NCBI GenBank assembly: GCA_041497995.1
Contig: JBGQHM010000030.1
Coordinates: 1-31,753 of the forward strand
From: DATKMS01 sp041497995
GTDB lineage: Bacteria > Desulfobacterota > Binatia > HRBIN30
DNA length: 31,753 bases
Direction: 5' to 3'
Of the stretch, positions 16,356 through 25,623 are shown one piece after another. Below the pieces are notes generated by a model, which had not been told where the DNA came from, searched no databases, and saw only the letters and a list, made by a program, of their open reading frames with translations. Made by a program: the position numbers and the translations under genes. Position 1 is the first letter of the stretch; each line of letters opens with the position of its first letter.

Positions 16356-18959
16356 CTACTCTCGTAACAACGGCTGATCGACAAAGACGTCGTACGTGCC
16401 TTGATCGGTCGGCGCCGCGCCGGTTACCCGTAACAGGGCAGCCAGATTGTTGCCGACTGAAAACATCCTGTCGGGATCGTCGTTGAAGCTGCCGGTGACA
16501 TAGGATCCGGTGCCCAGATCCGACAGCCGCGCGCCGAGTGGGAAGGGTGCGTCGATCCGCCCCGAGATCCCCAAGTTGAAGAGGACCACATTCGCCGGGG
16601 CCTCGATCAAGAACCAGTCGGCACGTATCCCGTCGGGAGCAGCGCAGTTCGTGCCATCGAGTGTGCCGTGGCGAGTGTCACCGACGCCGGTCGTGTTCAC
16701 GGGGCAACGACTGAGTCCGACCGTGTAAGCACCGCGGGTAGACGTCTCTGCACCAGCGACGATGAATCCGTGAACGTTGCTGCCGAGCACAGGAATGTCG
16801 ACCGGTGCTGCGGTGCAGCCGCCGACGGGTACTTGTGACCCGTCGCCCAACAAAACGAGGACGCAGCCGTTGGCGGGCGCCGAGACCGTCGCCACCGCCG
16901 GCGTCGCGCCCGCCGGGAACGCGTAGACATCGGCCCGGCGGCCCGCACCCACGTCGCAGTCCGCGTCTTGCCACGCACCGCTGACTTGTCCGGGCGCCGC
17001 CGACGTGGTGGCGCATGAGCGCGCCCGCACCGTGAACGCCAGCGGCGGTACCGCACCGACATCCACCGCAGGTCCCAACGGCGACGCTGACACTTCCACA
17101 AAGTAAATCCCATCCATTGGCAGAATACGGCTGGCGCGCGCGTCGTCCGTCTTCCGGAACGGATCATCGTCGTTCTCGACGCGGCTGCCGTCGGGCGCGA
17201 AGACGCGGACGAGCGAGTCGACATTCGACGAGGTCATGGTCGTGCTGACGAACTGCCCCGCTTGCCCACTGAAGGCATAGCTCCGGTACGGAATGTCCCG
17301 AGATCCGCGGCAATCGAGTGTGCTGAAGGTCCCATCCACCAGGCGCCCGGTCAGCAAGTTGAGGCCGCCGCGGATCGGACATTTCTGGACCAGCAACGTG
17401 TAGCTCACCACGGTGGGATCTTCGGGGTCCAGCGCATTGTCGTTGGCGGCGACGATCGTGTAGGTCCCTGGCAGCACCAACGTCGCTGCCAACTGCGTCA
17501 AGCCGAGCTGGTCGTCCGCCGCAATCAACCGGTTACTCGGTGCCGGCCCGAGCAGATAGAGATGCGGCGCGTCACTCGACGTCATCTTGACGCTGATGAC
17601 GTCGCCGGCGCTGGCGGTGAAAGTGTACAGATCGGCAGGGCTGCCCGACTCGGGGAGAACATCGGGATTGTCGGGACTCGACACCGGCGCAGCGCAAGGC
17701 GTGTGTGCCGTGTCCCCCGCAAGAGTACCTGTGCACCCCGAAGGTGACCCGGGGCAATTCAACGGTCCGTCCGCCGGGATGTCGGTTAGCACCTTGGGGC
17801 TGCACGTCGGGCTCGCCACCGTCATCGAGTACCGCCCGGTGCCGCCACCGCCGGTGGCGAGGATGGTGTACGTCCCCGGCTGCAAGGCGAGAAAGCGGAT
17901 GCGTGCGCACAAGAGCGTGCCGGTCGCCGCGGTGCAGTCCAGATTGTCGTCCAGCGCCACGGGCTCATACCCGTCGGGTCCCAGCAGCGCCAATGAGGGG
18001 GAGATAATGTCGGAGACCGACTGTTGCTGCATCGTGATTGATATGTTCTTCGGGACATCGGTTACCGTGAAGGTGAACAGGTCCGCAGGTTCGGTCTCGG
18101 TTCCGACCGAGGGCGACCCCGGTTCCGGGCACTCCGTCCCATCCAAGCTGAAGGCACGTACCGTACCGATCGGCAGCACTACCGGCGTTGGGCAAGGTGT
18201 CGACGTCAGCATGAGGGTGTAGTCCCCTACCTGGACGGTGCTCGCTGGTTTGGACGTCACCAGAATCTTGTACGGCTTGGGTGACGTCAGCGTGAACCGT
18301 ATTGGCGAGACACCCTCGACGCGCTGGAACTGCCCGGCCGGATCAATCACCGCGAGATAGCCGACGAGCGGTGCGACTGCCGTCAGCTCAACGGTGATCG
18401 CAGTGCCTGGCGCTGCCGTGATGCTGTACACGTCCGTGAGGCGTGACTGTCCTGAGAACACTTGCTCGCAATCTGTCGGTGAGAGGGTACCGTTCGTCGA
18501 CCCGAGCGTTGCTTGAGTAATCACGCAGGCCGGCGTTGGTGGCGGCGTGGGCGGGCGCGTTGGTGTCGATGTGCGCGTGACGAACGGCGTCGTCGTCGGC
18601 GTCGGGGTCACGGTGTTCGTCGGTAGCGGTGGCGGACACGGCAGGCCATCGAGCGTGAATATGGCCGCGACGTCGGCGCTGGTCAGCACGGCGTCATCGT
18701 TCACGTCCGCGCGGATCAGGGTGTCAATGTCCAGGCTGAACGGGTTGACGAAGAGCAGAGGTAGCAGCGCGCCGACATCGGCGGCCGTCACCGCCCCATC
18801 GTGATCGAGATCCCCTGGGCAAGAGTCCTGGCCGCGACTGGTGTGCGCGAGGAACAGGAGCGCGAACGAGGCGAGCACGGCGGCTAGTGTCCGCTCGGAA
18901 GTCAGGAGAGTGCGCACGTCGTTTCCGGCTACGAGTCCGATCTTCACGCGAAGCCCCAC
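16356..18959 (-). CDS. Exported protein with N-terminal dockerin-like pair and six PPC-like repeats
   Basis: An 867-aa exported protein. The signal peptide core LAAVLASFALLFLAHTS lies at residues 25-41. Right after it is an EF-hand pair, GDLDHDGAVTAADV (49-62) and ADVNDDAVLTSADV (84-97), like dockerin type I. A Thr-Pro linker covers about 113-143. The rest is six units of about 105-145 aa, each starting with a GTL/GTF/GAW...DC-like motif and continuing with DVYxF, a LLGPDG- or VFAPDG-like turn, an Asp pair and GTYxIxV. This is the pattern of pre-peptidase C-terminal (PPC) beta-sandwich domains. No protease domain is present. The start GTG 18959 lacks a good Shine-Dalgarno; GTG 18917 would give a shorter n-region. 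It diverges from the MauG-like gene. A carbohydrate- or surface-binding role is inferred. Confidence 0.78.
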   Translation of the reverse strand: MGLRVKIGLVAGNDVRTLLTSERTLAAVLASFALLFLAHTSRGQDSCPGDLDHDGAVTAADVGALLPLLFVNPFSLDIDTLIRADVNDDAVLTSADVAAIFTLDGLPCPPPLPTNTVTPTPTTTPFVTRTSTPTRPPTPPPTPACVITQATLGSTNGTLSPTDCEQVFSGQSRLTDVYSITAAPGTAITVELTAVAPLVGYLAVIDPAGQFQRVEGVSPIRFTLTSPKPYKILVTSKPASTVQVGDYTLMLTSTPCPTPVVLPIGTVRAFSLDGTECPEPGSPSVGTETEPADLFTFTVTDVPKNISITMQQQSVSDIISPSLALLGPDGYEPVALDDNLDCTAATGTLLCARIRFLALQPGTYTILATGGGGTGRYSMTVASPTCSPKVLTDIPADGPLNCPGSPSGCTGTLAGDTAHTPCAAPVSSPDNPDVLPESGSPADLYTFTASAGDVISVKMTSSDAPHLYLLGPAPSNRLIAADDQLGLTQLAATLVLPGTYTIVAANDNALDPEDPTVVSYTLLVQKCPIRGGLNLLTGRLVDGTFSTLDCRGSRDIPYRSYAFSGQAGQFVSTTMTSSNVDSLVRVFAPDGSRVENDDDPFRKTDDARASRILPMDGIYFVEVSASPLGPAVDVGAVPPLAFTVRARSCATTSAAPGQVSGAWQDADCDVGAGRRADVYAFPAGATPAVATVSAPANGCVLVLLGDGSQVPVGGCTAAPVDIPVLGSNVHGFIVAGAETSTRGAYTVGLSRCPVNTTGVGDTRHGTLDGTNCAAPDGIRADWFLIEAPANVVLFNLGISGRIDAPFPLGARLSDLGTGSYVTGSFNDDPDRMFSVGNNLAALLRVTGAAPTDQGTYDVFVDQPLLRE

Positions 18960-19082
18960 GAAAAGTCAAGAAAATTGTCGAATGCCTGGCGGCTCTGAGC
19001 CACTTCGTACCTTGACTTTGACGTGCCGTGTTGAGACATTCCTGTGTCACGTCGAACGGTCGAAATGGAAGGAAATCCGGCT

Positions 19083-20651
19083 ATGGTGAAGCACCGCGCG
19101 ATCATCGCTATTGTCCCGACGGCCGGCCTGTTGGCGACAATGCTGACGGCCTGCGGCGGATCAGGCGGAGGGCCAGCTCCCGCGACCAACGTCAACGCCC
19201 AGGTTCGCCAAGTTGCCCGGTCGCAAGGACTGAAGGGCTCACCGAAGCTCACCGAACCGAACCTAACGCCCCAGCAGAGCGAGATCCGCGAGATGCGCCG
19301 AGAGCTGGGGCGCAATCTCTTCTTCGATCACGTCATGAGCGGGGTGAAGCACACGAGCTGCGCCACGTGCCATCACGCCGCCTTCCAGTTCGGCGATGGA
19401 CGCAACATCGCGCGCGGGACGTTCTGCGACCTGTCACCCTCGCACGACCGCATCACCTGTCACGACGCGCCGACGCCCGGCGAGAACGGTAACGTGGTCG
19501 GACCGGAGCGCGCCTCGCCGCTCAACAGCCGCAACTCGCCACTGCTGATCAACGCTGCGGTGTTTCCGAAGCAGATGTGGAACGGCCGCTTCCACTTCGT
19601 CGATAACAGCAGCAACGACGTCAACAAGTGCGACCCGACGCTCGGCTTCGAGTTTCCGGCCCCGGAGCGCGTCCTGTTGGTGCGCTCTATCCTGACGGCG
19701 CAGGCACACATCCCGGTGACCGAGGCGGTTGAGATGACCGGTGATTTCCCCCACGCCGGCCAGCCGTTCGAGGACGCCGAGGAGCGCAACCCTGAGGTGC
19801 GTTCGGGCATCGCCGACCGCGTCACCGGGCTGCCCGCCTATCACACCCTCTTCGAGGAGGCCTATCCGATCGGTCGCACCGATCTCAAGCTGTACACGAA
19901 TGATCCGCAGGTAGGTCCGGACGACGACATTCCCTACGTCGCCATCGCCGATTCCGCGGCCTACTTTCTCGAGACGTTGGTGTTTACCGACGCACCCTGG
20001 GATCGTTTCCTTGCAGGGACAGACAACGCCATCAACGATGCGGCGAAGCGCGGCGCGTTGGTGTTTTTCAAGGACGGTCAGTGCTCGACCTGCCATGCCG
20101 GTGACCTGTTCAGTGACTTCGAGAACTACAACATCGGTGTGCCCCAAGTCGGTCCAGGTACCGCCCAGTTCGACGCCGATCCCACATACAAGGGCCTGAC
20201 CACCTGGGACTTCGGGCTGGAAGAAATCAACTTCAACCGACTCGATCGTTTCCAGTTCCGTACGCCGCCGCTGCGTGGCGTCGCACTCAGCTCGCCGTAT
20301 ATGCACAACGGCGCGTACACCAAGCTCGAAGATGCGATCCGGCATCACACCAATCCAGAGGCCGCTTACGCGAACTACGACATCACGCAGATCGAGGCGG
20401 ACATGCAGGCAGCCGACGGATTGAAGCCGATGGGTCCGGTGTTCGAGCGGCGCAATCCCGTGGTCCTCGGTCATGGCACCGGCCAGCGCCGCATCGACCT
20501 GACCGACGCGCAAATCAACGACCTGGTCGAGTTTCTCAAGACTCTCACCGACCCGCGGATGAAGGACACGGCGGACCTGGCGCCGAAGACCGTTCCGAGC
20601 GACTTGCCGGTGGACGTGGCGGGCCCGCGGCACTTCCCGCTGTACGAGTAA
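19083..20651 (+). CDS. MauG/di-heme cytochrome c peroxidase family lipoprotein
   Basis: A 522-aa protein. A lipoprotein signal with lipobox LTAC (Cys24) is followed by a Gly-rich spacer. Two heme c sites are CATCHH (residues 93-98) and CSTCHAG (334-340). RNSPLLINAAVFPKQMWNGR near residue 153 and the PYMHNGAYTKLEDAIRHH region with Met407 near the C-terminus are typical of bacterial di-heme peroxidases and MauG. The family reduces H2O2 or performs peroxide-driven protein oxidation in the periplasm. The start ATG 19083 is set by the lipoprotein signal, with an AAGGAAA purine run upstream. The FG-GAP gene starts 31 nt after the stop, so the two are probably co-transcribed. Whether it acts as a detoxifying peroxidase or a protein-modifying enzyme is open. 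Confidence 0.9.
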   Translation: MVKHRAIIAIVPTAGLLATMLTACGGSGGGPAPATNVNAQVRQVARSQGLKGSPKLTEPNLTPQQSEIREMRRELGRNLFFDHVMSGVKHTSCATCHHAAFQFGDGRNIARGTFCDLSPSHDRITCHDAPTPGENGNVVGPERASPLNSRNSPLLINAAVFPKQMWNGRFHFVDNSSNDVNKCDPTLGFEFPAPERVLLVRSILTAQAHIPVTEAVEMTGDFPHAGQPFEDAEERNPEVRSGIADRVTGLPAYHTLFEEAYPIGRTDLKLYTNDPQVGPDDDIPYVAIADSAAYFLETLVFTDAPWDRFLAGTDNAINDAAKRGALVFFKDGQCSTCHAGDLFSDFENYNIGVPQVGPGTAQFDADPTYKGLTTWDFGLEEINFNRLDRFQFRTPPLRGVALSSPYMHNGAYTKLEDAIRHHTNPEAAYANYDITQIEADMQAADGLKPMGPVFERRNPVVLGHGTGQRRIDLTDAQINDLVEFLKTLTDPRMKDTADLAPKTVPSDLPVDVAGPRHFPLYE

Positions 20652-20682
20652 CAACTCGTAGGAGCGTAGCGCCACCACTAGC

Positions 20683-23031
20683 ATGCGACATCTAGAGTTC
20701 GGTGCCACCGCCGCACTCGTCATCACCGCGTTCGCGCTGCACAGCCGAGCGTACGCGCAGAATGCGAACTTTCTCGCTGCCGCACCATTCCGCGTCGGCG
20801 GGCTTCCCGCCGATCTGGCGGTGGCACGCTTCGGGCACGATGAGCACCTCGATGCGGCTGTGACCAACTACGATGCTGGAACGATCACGGTGCTCCACGG
20901 GACGGGAACCGGTGCGTTCACAGATCTTGGTGACATCCCGTCGGCGGACGCGCCGCTCTACATCGCCCCGGGTGATTACGACGGCGACGGACTGCTTGAT
21001 CTGGTGCTTTCCGAGGCCGAGTCCAGCTCCATCTTCTTTCATCGCGGCAGAGCCGATGGCACCTTCGATCTGCCGGTTGCATCCGCATCCGGCCACGATC
21101 CCACTGGCGTGGTTGGTGCCGATATGAATGGCGACAATACGCTCGATCTTGTCCAAGTGCTTGGCGGAGACGTCGGCGGGCGCGTCAACGTGCTCATTGG
21201 TCGGAAGGATGGGACCTTCGATCTGAATAGCGGGAGCGGCCGGAAGCTGGGGCAACAGAGCTTCAGCGTCGCCGTAGGCGACTTCAACGAAGACCACGTA
21301 CTGGACGTCGCCGCCGTGAGCCTCGATAACCAGCTGAACATCCTATTGGGGAACTTGACGACGGGGCTGGGCGTACCGACGAAATTTCCCACGGGCGACC
21401 AACCGTCGTCTGTCGCGGTGGCTGACCTTGACAAGGACGGTCACCTCGACCTCGTGGTCGCGAATGGCTTCGATGGTACGCTCAGCCTGTACCGCGGTGA
21501 CGGCAATGCTGGCTTCGAACGCATCGGTCCGTTCCCCGTGGGTGCAGGGCCGCAGAGCCTGGTGTTGGCCGATGTCGATGGAGATGGTTGGCTCGACGCA
21601 GTGACAGCTAATGAAGCCAGCGGCGACCTGAGCGTGGCCAAGGGACAGAGCGGCGGTACCTTCGGCCGCGTGCGAAGCTTCGTGGCCGGGCTGCAGCCGC
21701 GCGCGGTCGCGGTCGGCGACCTCAACGAGGACAGGCACCCGGATCTGATTGCAGTGAATGAAGGCTTCGGCTCTCCCAGTGGCTCGGTGTTACTGGCCGG
21801 TGCCCGCGGCTTCGCGGCGATTGAGTCGCTCGGCGTTGCACACGCCGACGCCCTCGCGGTCGGCGATCTCAATCGCGACGGTCTTCCCGACCTGGCAGTC
21901 GCCGCGACGACGGGCGACACCATCATGCTCTTCATGGCTGATCCCACCGGTGGGTTTGCCTCGGCCGTGTCGCTGCCGACCGGCATCAACACCGGGCCGA
22001 TGCGCCTCGTGGATCTCAATCGCGACGGCCGTCTGGATATCATCGCTGCATCGGCTGATACCGCCGAGGTGCTGGTGATGCTGGCACAGAGCGATGGGAG
22101 CTTCGCAGCTCCGACCCGCGTGGTGGTAGCTGGAACGCCCACCGGGTTCATCGTGGCCGACTTTGATCGCGACGGTAACCCCGATGCCGCCGTGCCGAGC
22201 AGGTCACCGTCAGCGGTGTCCGTCCTGTTCGGCAAGGGCGACGGTGGATTTCAGCCGCCGGTGACGGTGGCGCTCGCCGGATCACCGATCGGCGGCGCAG
22301 TTGGTGACTTCGATGACAACGGCATCGACGATCTCGCCGTCGGCAACGTGGAAGGTACAGACGTATCGTTGCTGCTGAGCCGCGGCGATCGCACGTTCGA
22401 TGCGAGTCAGACGGTTGCCGCAGGTCCTCTCCCATTCGCCGTCGCGGCCGCCGACCTTGATGGGGACGGGCATGACGACCTCGCTGTCGTGAGCAACGAC
22501 GCCCTTGTTAGGACCCTGTTTGGCAAGGGCGACGGCACATTCACCGCAGGCCAAACCGTCTCCGCCGGCGAACTCCCCTTTGGCCTCGCCATCCGTGACG
22601 TGACGGGTGATCTCCTACCGGATCTGTTGGTGGTCAATCAGACCTCGAACAGTGTGTCTGTCATTCGCAACACAGGTGGCCATTCGTTCGCAGCGAAAGT
22701 CGACTTCACGCCTGGGTTGCGGCCGACGCAGGTGGCTGCGGCCGACTTCGATGGGGACGGCCGCTATGACGTGGTGTGTGGCGGTTCGGGCGCGTGGGTG
22801 CTGACCAATACGGCTGGTCCCGCTGTGCGGCGCAGCGACGGCAATGGCGACGGGAGCGTTACCGCAGCTGATGTGACGGCGCTGCAACGCGGCCGAGCTT
22901 TCGGCGGGCGAGTCGAGGACATTCGTCGCGATACCGCGGCGCTTGGTGCCGGAGTCGATGCGAACGGCGACGGTAGCCTCGACGCGTCCGATGCGCTGCT
23001 GACCGTGTCACGCATCTTTCGCGCCTCGTGA
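20683..23031 (+). CDS. Exported 14-blade FG-GAP/VCBS protein with dockerin-like C-terminus
   Basis: A 782-aa protein. The signal peptide is residues 1-26, ending RAYAQ. I count 14 calcium-loop repeats of the DxDxDGxxDLxV type, for example DYDGDGLLDLVL, DLDKDGHLDLVV, DLNRDGLPDLAV and DFDGDGRYDVVC. The first one (RFGHDEHLDAAV) is degenerate. The count fits two seven-bladed integrin-like propellers. The last 68 residues hold an EF-hand pair, GNGDGSVTAADVTAL and DANGDGSLDASDALL, like dockerin type I. The gene follows the MauG-like gene by 31 nt. It is likely a calcium-stabilised surface or periplasmic binding protein. No catalytic motif is visible. The start ATG 20683 is chosen for the signal peptide; the nearest purine-rich GGAG lies rather far upstream. 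Confidence 0.87.
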   Translation: MRHLEFGATAALVITAFALHSRAYAQNANFLAAAPFRVGGLPADLAVARFGHDEHLDAAVTNYDAGTITVLHGTGTGAFTDLGDIPSADAPLYIAPGDYDGDGLLDLVLSEAESSSIFFHRGRADGTFDLPVASASGHDPTGVVGADMNGDNTLDLVQVLGGDVGGRVNVLIGRKDGTFDLNSGSGRKLGQQSFSVAVGDFNEDHVLDVAAVSLDNQLNILLGNLTTGLGVPTKFPTGDQPSSVAVADLDKDGHLDLVVANGFDGTLSLYRGDGNAGFERIGPFPVGAGPQSLVLADVDGDGWLDAVTANEASGDLSVAKGQSGGTFGRVRSFVAGLQPRAVAVGDLNEDRHPDLIAVNEGFGSPSGSVLLAGARGFAAIESLGVAHADALAVGDLNRDGLPDLAVAATTGDTIMLFMADPTGGFASAVSLPTGINTGPMRLVDLNRDGRLDIIAASADTAEVLVMLAQSDGSFAAPTRVVVAGTPTGFIVADFDRDGNPDAAVPSRSPSAVSVLFGKGDGGFQPPVTVALAGSPIGGAVGDFDDNGIDDLAVGNVEGTDVSLLLSRGDRTFDASQTVAAGPLPFAVAAADLDGDGHDDLAVVSNDALVRTLFGKGDGTFTAGQTVSAGELPFGLAIRDVTGDLLPDLLVVNQTSNSVSVIRNTGGHSFAAKVDFTPGLRPTQVAAADFDGDGRYDVVCGGSGAWVLTNTAGPAVRRSDGNGDGSVTAADVTALQRGRAFGGRVEDIRRDTAALGAGVDANGDGSLDASDALLTVSRIFRAS

Positions 23032-23043
23032 CCATCCGGACAA

Positions 23044-24396
23044 TCACACTGCGTCGGGGCTGATCGTTTCGAGCTCTCGACGGCTCGTTTCCGGTAGCAG
23101 CAACAGAAACGCGCCGGCGGCGAGCATGCTCAGCGAGAGCAGGCTGATCATGCGCGCGAGGTCTCCCGGGGCGCGCGTCCAAAGTCCGACGATGCCGAGG
23201 CTGGCCGCTGCTCCTACGGTGCTGACGAACGAGAGCCAGCCGGCGGCGGCGCTGCGATGTGAGGTCGGGAACAGCTCCGTCGACAAGGCGCGCACCACGA
23301 CATCGCTGGCGGTGGCGCAGAAGACAAGCACCGTCCACGCGAGCGGCAGACTCCAGCCGGGACCGCCGTAGAAGATCCACACGAACGCCGGGAAGACCGA
23401 CATGAACACAAGGCCAACGATGCGACGCCCGAAGCGGTCACCGAGTCGCCCGGCAGCGACGTTGCCGATGATGCCGATGCCCCCGCCGAGGAGCACCATC
23501 ACCGAGAAACGCCACGGCTCCCAACCGTGCACCGTTTGCGTGAAGTAGCCGATGAACTGGAACACCGCCATGGAACCGAACGGTCCCAGAATGCCCACCG
23601 CACCGATGCCCATGGCGCGGAGCGGATGACGGCGTGCCAGCTCGATGAGCGGCTGCAGCCAGTTCATCGGGCTGGACCAGTCGTCATGCGCCGCTGCGTG
23701 TCGGTCGCGATGTCGCTCGAAGCGCGCCGTCTCGTGTACGCCGCGCCGGAAGCGCGGCAGCATGAGCAACGGTACGATGCCGATGAGGTACAACCCGCGC
23801 CATCCGTACGGCAGGTAGTGAATCGCCGCGAAGACGGCGGCGCCGAGGCCCTGGCCGCAGGCGCCGAGCGCGCCCAGCATCCCGATGGCCCAGCCACGAT
23901 GCGCGGCGGGGAACTCCTCCGCGACGATCACAAACGTCACCGCCAGCCCGGTGACCAGGAACGTGCGCATCACGATCTGGTAGGCAACGAACTGCGTCGC
24001 TGTCTGACTGAGCGCGGTGAGCAACGTCGCCACGCTGGTGCCGACCACGGAGATGAGAAAGAGACGCCGGCGGCCAATGCGGTCGGCGAACGGGATGATC
24101 ACGAACGCCGGCAGCGCCCCAAGCCGCATCAGGCTCGTGTAGCGACCCAGATCTGCCTCCGCCATGCCGAGGTCCGCGGCGATGAACTTGAGTGCCGACG
24201 TGAGCATCGACAGGTCGTATTGCTCGAAGAAGATGGCCAGTGAGACGAGGCCGAGGAGCGTCAGCAGACGTGGCTCGATGTCCGGGACGCCACCGAGGAA
24301 ATGCGGAATCCACCATGGCCGCCGGCTACGCTCGTGTAGCGTCGGCGGCTCCGTCGGGTGCGGTGTGGACACACGGCGCACCGTATATGCCGTCAC
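23044..24396 (-). CDS. Major facilitator superfamily transporter
   Basis: A 450-aa inner-membrane transporter with about 12 hydrophobic segments in two halves. An acidic residue sits in TM1 (FFEQYDLSMLTSALKF), and the loop 2-3 signature PFADRIGRRRLFLISVVG is repeated in the second half as GRLGDRFGRRIVGLVF. The LPETSRRELE ending recalls sugar- and aromatic-acid-type MFS carriers. A charged central loop lies near residues 215-240. The substrate is unknown. The divergent crotonase operon and the acyl-CoA genes suggest an organic acid, which is inference. The start GTG 24396 gives a long charged N-terminus; GTG codons at 24381 and 24372 are alternatives. It is convergent with the FG-GAP gene, with a 12-nt gap. 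Confidence 0.88.
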   Translation of the reverse strand: MTAYTVRRVSTPHPTEPPTLHERSRRPWWIPHFLGGVPDIEPRLLTLLGLVSLAIFFEQYDLSMLTSALKFIAADLGMAEADLGRYTSLMRLGALPAFVIIPFADRIGRRRLFLISVVGTSVATLLTALSQTATQFVAYQIVMRTFLVTGLAVTFVIVAEEFPAAHRGWAIGMLGALGACGQGLGAAVFAAIHYLPYGWRGLYLIGIVPLLMLPRFRRGVHETARFERHRDRHAAAHDDWSSPMNWLQPLIELARRHPLRAMGIGAVGILGPFGSMAVFQFIGYFTQTVHGWEPWRFSVMVLLGGGIGIIGNVAAGRLGDRFGRRIVGLVFMSVFPAFVWIFYGGPGWSLPLAWTVLVFCATASDVVVRALSTELFPTSHRSAAAGWLSFVSTVGAAASLGIVGLWTRAPGDLARMISLLSLSMLAAGAFLLLLPETSRRELETISPDAV

Positions 24397-24486
24397 TACC
24401 GCTGTCTACGGTTGCGGCTGTCTGTGAACGCGTGTTAATCACGACCAGTGGCTCCGACGATCGCGAGAGCCGCTGAAGGAGAGACC

Positions 24487-25290
24487 ATGGCTGAGTTCGA
24501 GACCATCCTGTTCGACGTGCACGATCGCGTCGCCACCATCACGCTCAATCGTCCGGAGCGGAAGAATGCGATGAACCAGCAGCTCAAGGACGAGCTGCGC
24601 GAGAGCTGGAAACGCGTCAAGGCAGACCCGGACATCTGGGTGGCGATCGTCACCGGCGCCGGAGCGGCATTCTCGAGCGGAGCCGACGTCGAGTCGCTGG
24701 CGAGCGGTGGCTTCACGAGGCCGAACCGCTGGACCGAATTGGCGAGGATCGAAGGCATCGTCGACCTGCCGACGCCACGCCGCCAGCGCGTATACAAGCC
24801 GGTGATCGCAGCGGTCAATGGTGTCGTCGCAGGGGTCTCGCTCGATCTGGTCACCGAAGCCGACATCCCGATCGCATCGGACGCGGCGTATTTCGTCGAT
24901 CCACACGTGTCGATCGGCTATGTGTCGTCGCACGAGATGGTCAACATGGCGCGCCGCGTCCCGGTCGCCGTCGCTATGCGGATGGCGCTGCTCGGCAGCC
25001 GCGAGCGCATGAGCGCGCAGCGCGCCTATGAAGTCGGATTGGTCACCGAGGTCGTGCCGCACGACAAGTTGATGGAGCGCGCCCGTGAGCTGGCCGACAT
25101 GCTGCTCAGTAATGCGCCGCTCGCGGTGTGGGGGACGAAGATGGCCATCCTGCAAGGTCTGGGGTTGCCGACCCCGCAGGCCGAAGAGATCGCCGTCGCC
25201 TATCTCGCAGTCGTCGAGCAGTCCGAGGATCACAAGGAAGGGCCGCGTTCGTTCGTCGAGAAGCGCAAGCCCGTGTGGAAGGCGCGCTGA
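24487..25290 (+). CDS. Crotonase-family protein without the hydratase glutamates
   Basis: A 267-aa enoyl-CoA hydratase/isomerase superfamily protein. The start ATG 24487 follows AAGGAG at good spacing. ITLNRPERKNAMN and the first oxyanion-hole part, TGAGAAFSSGAD, are present. The second part, AAVNGVVAGVSLDLVTEADI, is altered. Aligned with rat enoyl-CoA hydratase, the Glu144 position is Asp120 and the Glu164 position is His140 (FVDPHVSIG). Simple hydration is therefore unlikely; isomerase, hydrolase, decarboxylase or another crotonase reaction is more plausible. The next gene, an ABM-domain protein, begins 10 nt after the stop, so the two form an operon. The MFS transporter is divergent. Family certain, reaction open. 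Confidence 0.88.
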   Translation: MAEFETILFDVHDRVATITLNRPERKNAMNQQLKDELRESWKRVKADPDIWVAIVTGAGAAFSSGADVESLASGGFTRPNRWTELARIEGIVDLPTPRRQRVYKPVIAAVNGVVAGVSLDLVTEADIPIASDAAYFVDPHVSIGYVSSHEMVNMARRVPVAVAMRMALLGSRERMSAQRAYEVGLVTEVVPHDKLMERARELADMLLSNAPLAVWGTKMAILQGLGLPTPQAEEIAVAYLAVVEQSEDHKEGPRSFVEKRKPVWKAR

Positions 25291-25300
25291 GGACGGCACC

Positions 25301-25606
25301 ATGGTGATCGTACTGTTTCGGTCAAAGCTCACTGCGGACGCCGGCGCCGACTACGCGACGATGGCGGGAGAGATGCTGGCGCGTGCCCAAACGTTGCCTG
25401 GGTTCATCGATTTCAAAAGCTTCGCCGCCGACGACGGCGAGCACGTGGCGGTGATCCGCTTGGAGTCACAAGAGTTGCTGCGCGCCTGGACCGACGATCT
25501 GCGTCACGTCGTCGCGCAGCGGCTCGGGCGGGAGAAGTGGTACGAGTACTTCCGCGTCGAAGTCGCCGAGGTGGCGCGCTCCTACAGCTTCGACCGCAAG
25601 GCGTGA
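25301..25606 (+). CDS. Antibiotic biosynthesis monooxygenase (ABM) domain protein
   Basis: A 101-aa protein with the ferredoxin-like dimeric alpha-beta barrel pattern of the ABM/HMO family. VIVLFRSKL is the first strand. AGEMLARAQTLPGFIDFKSF is the helix and second strand. HVAVIRLESQELLRAW follows, then HVVAQRLGREKWYEYFRVEVAEV as the final helix and strand. The start ATG 25301 lies 10 nt after the crotonase stop, with GAGGA just upstream, which supports translational coupling. Members act as cofactor-free monooxygenases, heme-degrading enzymes or stress proteins; none of these can be chosen here. Pairing with a crotonase suggests a role in a catabolic pathway (inference). Confidence 0.85.
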   Translation: MVIVLFRSKLTADAGADYATMAGEMLARAQTLPGFIDFKSFAADDGEHVAVIRLESQELLRAWTDDLRHVVAQRLGREKWYEYFRVEVAEVARSYSFDRKA

Positions 25607-25623
25607 CAAGTGCGCCAAGGCTG

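Noticed and set aside
18960..19082. Promoter TTGACT with a -10 near 19035 for the MauG-like gene
   Set aside because: The -10 candidate GACATT matches only three of six positions, so it was not listed as a feature.
19434..20867. - strand open frame opposite the MauG-like gene
   Set aside because: It lacks a start signal and domains. The + strand carries both heme motifs and a lipoprotein signal.
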